Below are positions 6,920-8,398 of a stretch of DNA of 8,398 nt, one piece after another. The notes below the pieces were generated by a model, which did not search any database, was not told the origin of the DNA, and worked only from the letters and a program-made list of their open reading frames with translations. Location: positions 1-8,398 of the forward strand of contig QIGP01000181.1 of the NCBI GenBank assembly GCA_003228965.1, read 5' to 3'. The DNA is from Gammaproteobacteria bacterium. GTDB lineage: Bacteria > Pseudomonadota > Gammaproteobacteria > Steroidobacterales > SZUA-146. The position numbers were made by a program, and so were the translations under genes. The first letter of the stretch is position 1, and every line of letters starts with the position of its first letter.

Positions 6920-8398
6920 TGAAAATACTCCAGGGCTCTTTCACGTAGTGAGTCGTAACTTATTAACGGGGCTGCGCCGTCATCGCGCGCCATACACATG
7001 AATAGCCAGCCAGAGTTTGCAATCGATACTTTATTGGCAAGTGTTGTGACAGACTCCAACTCGCCATATCTGGCAGAGCGCTGCCCCACAACCTGATCGA
7101 TGGCCGTCTCTTCACTGCTACCTAGCTCAATAGTTAAATTCACGCCGTTAAGCGCTATCCGGCTCGTGCTGCCCCCGGTTTTTAACAGCCCAAACGGAAC
7201 GTGCCACCGCTGAGCCACAGCAACCGGCCCTTCAAGCACCACCCGGTCTGCAATGTGCAGCCCCTGCAAGTCCACCCGTATGTAACGACACACCGTGAAA
7301 GAGTGGCCTGCACTCACGGCAAGCGACAACCACAGTTCCACCTGCTGTTCGTCCGTCTGCTGCTGGAGTAGCACACATTTGTATGGGTGGCTCCACATAA
7401 AAGGACCGAGTATTCGGGCGAAGTCACTGTTGCCAACTTGAACTGTGTTATGTGCGGCACAACTGCGAAAATAGGCCCTTTGAGCCGTGCTCTGTCCGCC
7501 GTACACTCCGGTACCTGCGTCACACAAGACCTCTTGGTCGTCGAAACTGACCACTAAACTCAGTGCATCTGCGTGGCCATGCCCGTACGAAGGGGCCATT
7601 CCCAACGAACCGTATTGTACGATCACTTTCCAGCTGTGCAAACGAATACAAGTTATTCCCGAACGGTCAAAATGTTCGGTGTTGGTAGCGCAGGAAAACT
7701 TCCTCCACCGCCCTTCATAGTACGGACTCAACGCGTAGCCGTCGTCGGCGTCCCCAAGCCGCACGAAACCGTAACCACTGGCCTCTACGGCCTGTAAAAA
7801 ACGCCCTCCCCGGTCAATCGCGTTCGCCAATTGCACGGGAACAGAGCGGCCGTTAGCAGACAGCGCTTCATTAACACATTCTGCTAACTCAACGTTAAAG
7901 CGGTGATACCAGGTTGCCTGTTCAATACCGCCGCCGTCGGCGTTTACCTGTCGGTCAAATTCACGGGTGAACAAATCTGTGGCGTACGCCTCGTCACGGG
8001 GGGACTCGGCACGATCGGGAAGAATCAGGCTTGCGTAAATAAGGCCCGCACACTCAGCCAGAGTATGGTTCCCGGCCGAAGAATGGGTAGAAATTCGTTG
8101 TCGAATAAAGTCGGCGTGCTGCTGCAACATCGACAGTACGATTGCTCTCACGGTAGTGCTCAGACGACCCCGCGACTCGAGCAACGACGCGGCATGCGTG
8201 ACCGCAATGCAGCGCAAACCACACTCCATGGCGGATACGTAGTGGATTCCATGCAGCACTGGATTGTGTACCCACCACGACCTTAGCTGACGCTCAATCA
8301 AGCTCAAGGCGAGCGCCGAGTTGGCTTCTCGCTCATCCAGCTTCAGGTCGCGCGCCCTGATCGCCAGCGCCACAAGCTGTTGCAGTCGTGCAGGCTCC
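6916..8398 (-). CDS. Heparinase II/III-family polysaccharide lyase, 5' end cut by window edge
   Basis: The frame is open through the right edge, so the true start lies outside. The GTG at 8373-8371 is only the first start-like codon inside and has coding sequence before it (EPARLQQL). Residues are counted from that GTG. Residues 30-110 belong to the alpha-toroid half: HNPVLHGIHYVSAMECGLR at 36-54 corresponds to the NPxxxGxxW-like block of the family, and SSAGNHTLAE at 98-107 holds the Asn102-His103 pair. DGGGIEQATWYHRF at 146-159 holds the Tyr156-His157 expected for catalysis. The beta-sandwich half follows, with GHGHADALS at 264-272, CDAGTGVYGG at 284-293 and YFRSCAAHNTVQV at 301-313. Such enzymes cleave uronate-containing polysaccharides by beta-elimination, usually in the periplasm or outside the cell. 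In an EPS locus it probably trims or clears the polymer. The signal peptide and the true substrate cannot be judged here. Confidence 0.88.
   Translation of the reverse strand, partial: EPARLQQLVALAIRARDLKLDEREANSALALSLIERQLRSWWVHNPVLHGIHYVSAMECGLRCIAVTHAASLLESRGRLSTTVRAIVLSMLQQHADFIRQRISTHSSAGNHTLAECAGLIYASLILPDRAESPRDEAYATDLFTREFDRQVNADGGGIEQATWYHRFNVELAECVNEALSANGRSVPVQLANAIDRGGRFLQAVEASGYGFVRLGDADDGYALSPYYEGRWRKFSCATNTEHFDRSGITCIRLHSWKVIVQYGSLGMAPSYGHGHADALSLVVSFDDQEVLCDAGTGVYGGQSTAQRAYFRSCAAHNTVQVGNSDFARILGPFMWSHPYKCVLLQQQTDEQQVELWLSLAVSAGHSFTVCRYIRVDLQGLHIADRVVLEGPVAVAQRWHVPFGLLKTGGSTSRIALNGVNLTIELGSSEETAIDQVVGQRSARYGELESVTTLANKVSIANSGWLFMCMARDDGAAPLISYDSLRERALEYFQ

Noticed and set aside
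7903..8286. A 127-codon plus-strand open frame
   Set aside because: It is wholly antisense to the heparinase-family gene, which shows conserved motifs across this stretch. The plus-strand product looks like no family.
8371..8373. GTG as the start of the lyase gene
   Set aside because: The same frame stays open to the edge with eight more codons, no ribosome binding site is seen, and the family needs a longer N-terminal part than this start would give.
1..8398. CRISPR arrays, tRNA or rRNA genes, insertion sequences
   Set aside because: No regularly spaced repeats, no RNA gene signatures and no transposase-like coding or terminal repeats were seen on reading either strand.

Overview
The window is one stretch of an exopolysaccharide (EPS) and exosortase locus. 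It resembles a Gram-negative, probably marine, gammaproteobacterium. That placement is inferred from the mixed base composition, the lipoprotein signal, Shine-Dalgarno-led genes and the protein families; no rRNA or housekeeping marker is present to fix the taxon. All five recognisable genes lie on the minus strand, so transcription runs from right to left. The right edge cuts the first gene, and the left edge lies just where a further gene should begin.

In transcription order: (1) 8398-6916 is the C-terminal part of a heparinase II/III-family polysaccharide lyase, open at the window edge. (2) 6919-6176 is a WecG/TagA/CpsF (GT26) glycosyltransferase whose start overlaps the lyase stop as ATGA. 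(3) After a 131-nt gap, 6044-4461 is an exosortase fused to an EpsI domain, the architecture of the VPLPA-CTERM-type exosortase XrtD, starting at TTG. (4) After 74 nt, 4386-2752 is a WecA-type polyprenyl-phosphate sugar-1-phosphate transferase with about 190 extra, largely membrane-embedded residues at its C-terminus, starting at GTG. (5) After 122 nt, 2629-251 is a long TPR lipoprotein of the PrsT family. The remaining 250 bases (250-1) hold no convincing gene. They contain a good -24/-12 (sigma-54) promoter candidate pointing left out of the window, with four short inverted repeats about 85-150 bases upstream of its predicted start, where enhancer-binding-protein sites are usually found.

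How the genes fit together: the WecA-like enzyme would load the first sugar phosphate onto the lipid carrier and the GT26 enzyme would add the next sugar, beginning an EPS repeat unit. The lyase would trim or remodel uronate-containing polymer in the periplasm. The exosortase would cut the C-terminal sorting signal of secreted proteins and pass them on, probably to a surface or EPS-linked form. PrsT is the usual partner lipoprotein of such systems. No protein with a PEP-CTERM or VPLPA-CTERM tail is encoded in the window. The sigma-54-type promoter at the left edge is the best pointer to one, because RpoN with the PrsK/PrsR two-component pair controls targets in related exosortase systems. The core is a known type of system. 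The less ordinary parts are the membrane extension on the WecA-like enzyme, the promoter and dyad cluster, and the joining of lyase, GT26, sugar-phosphate transferase and exosortase in one direction.
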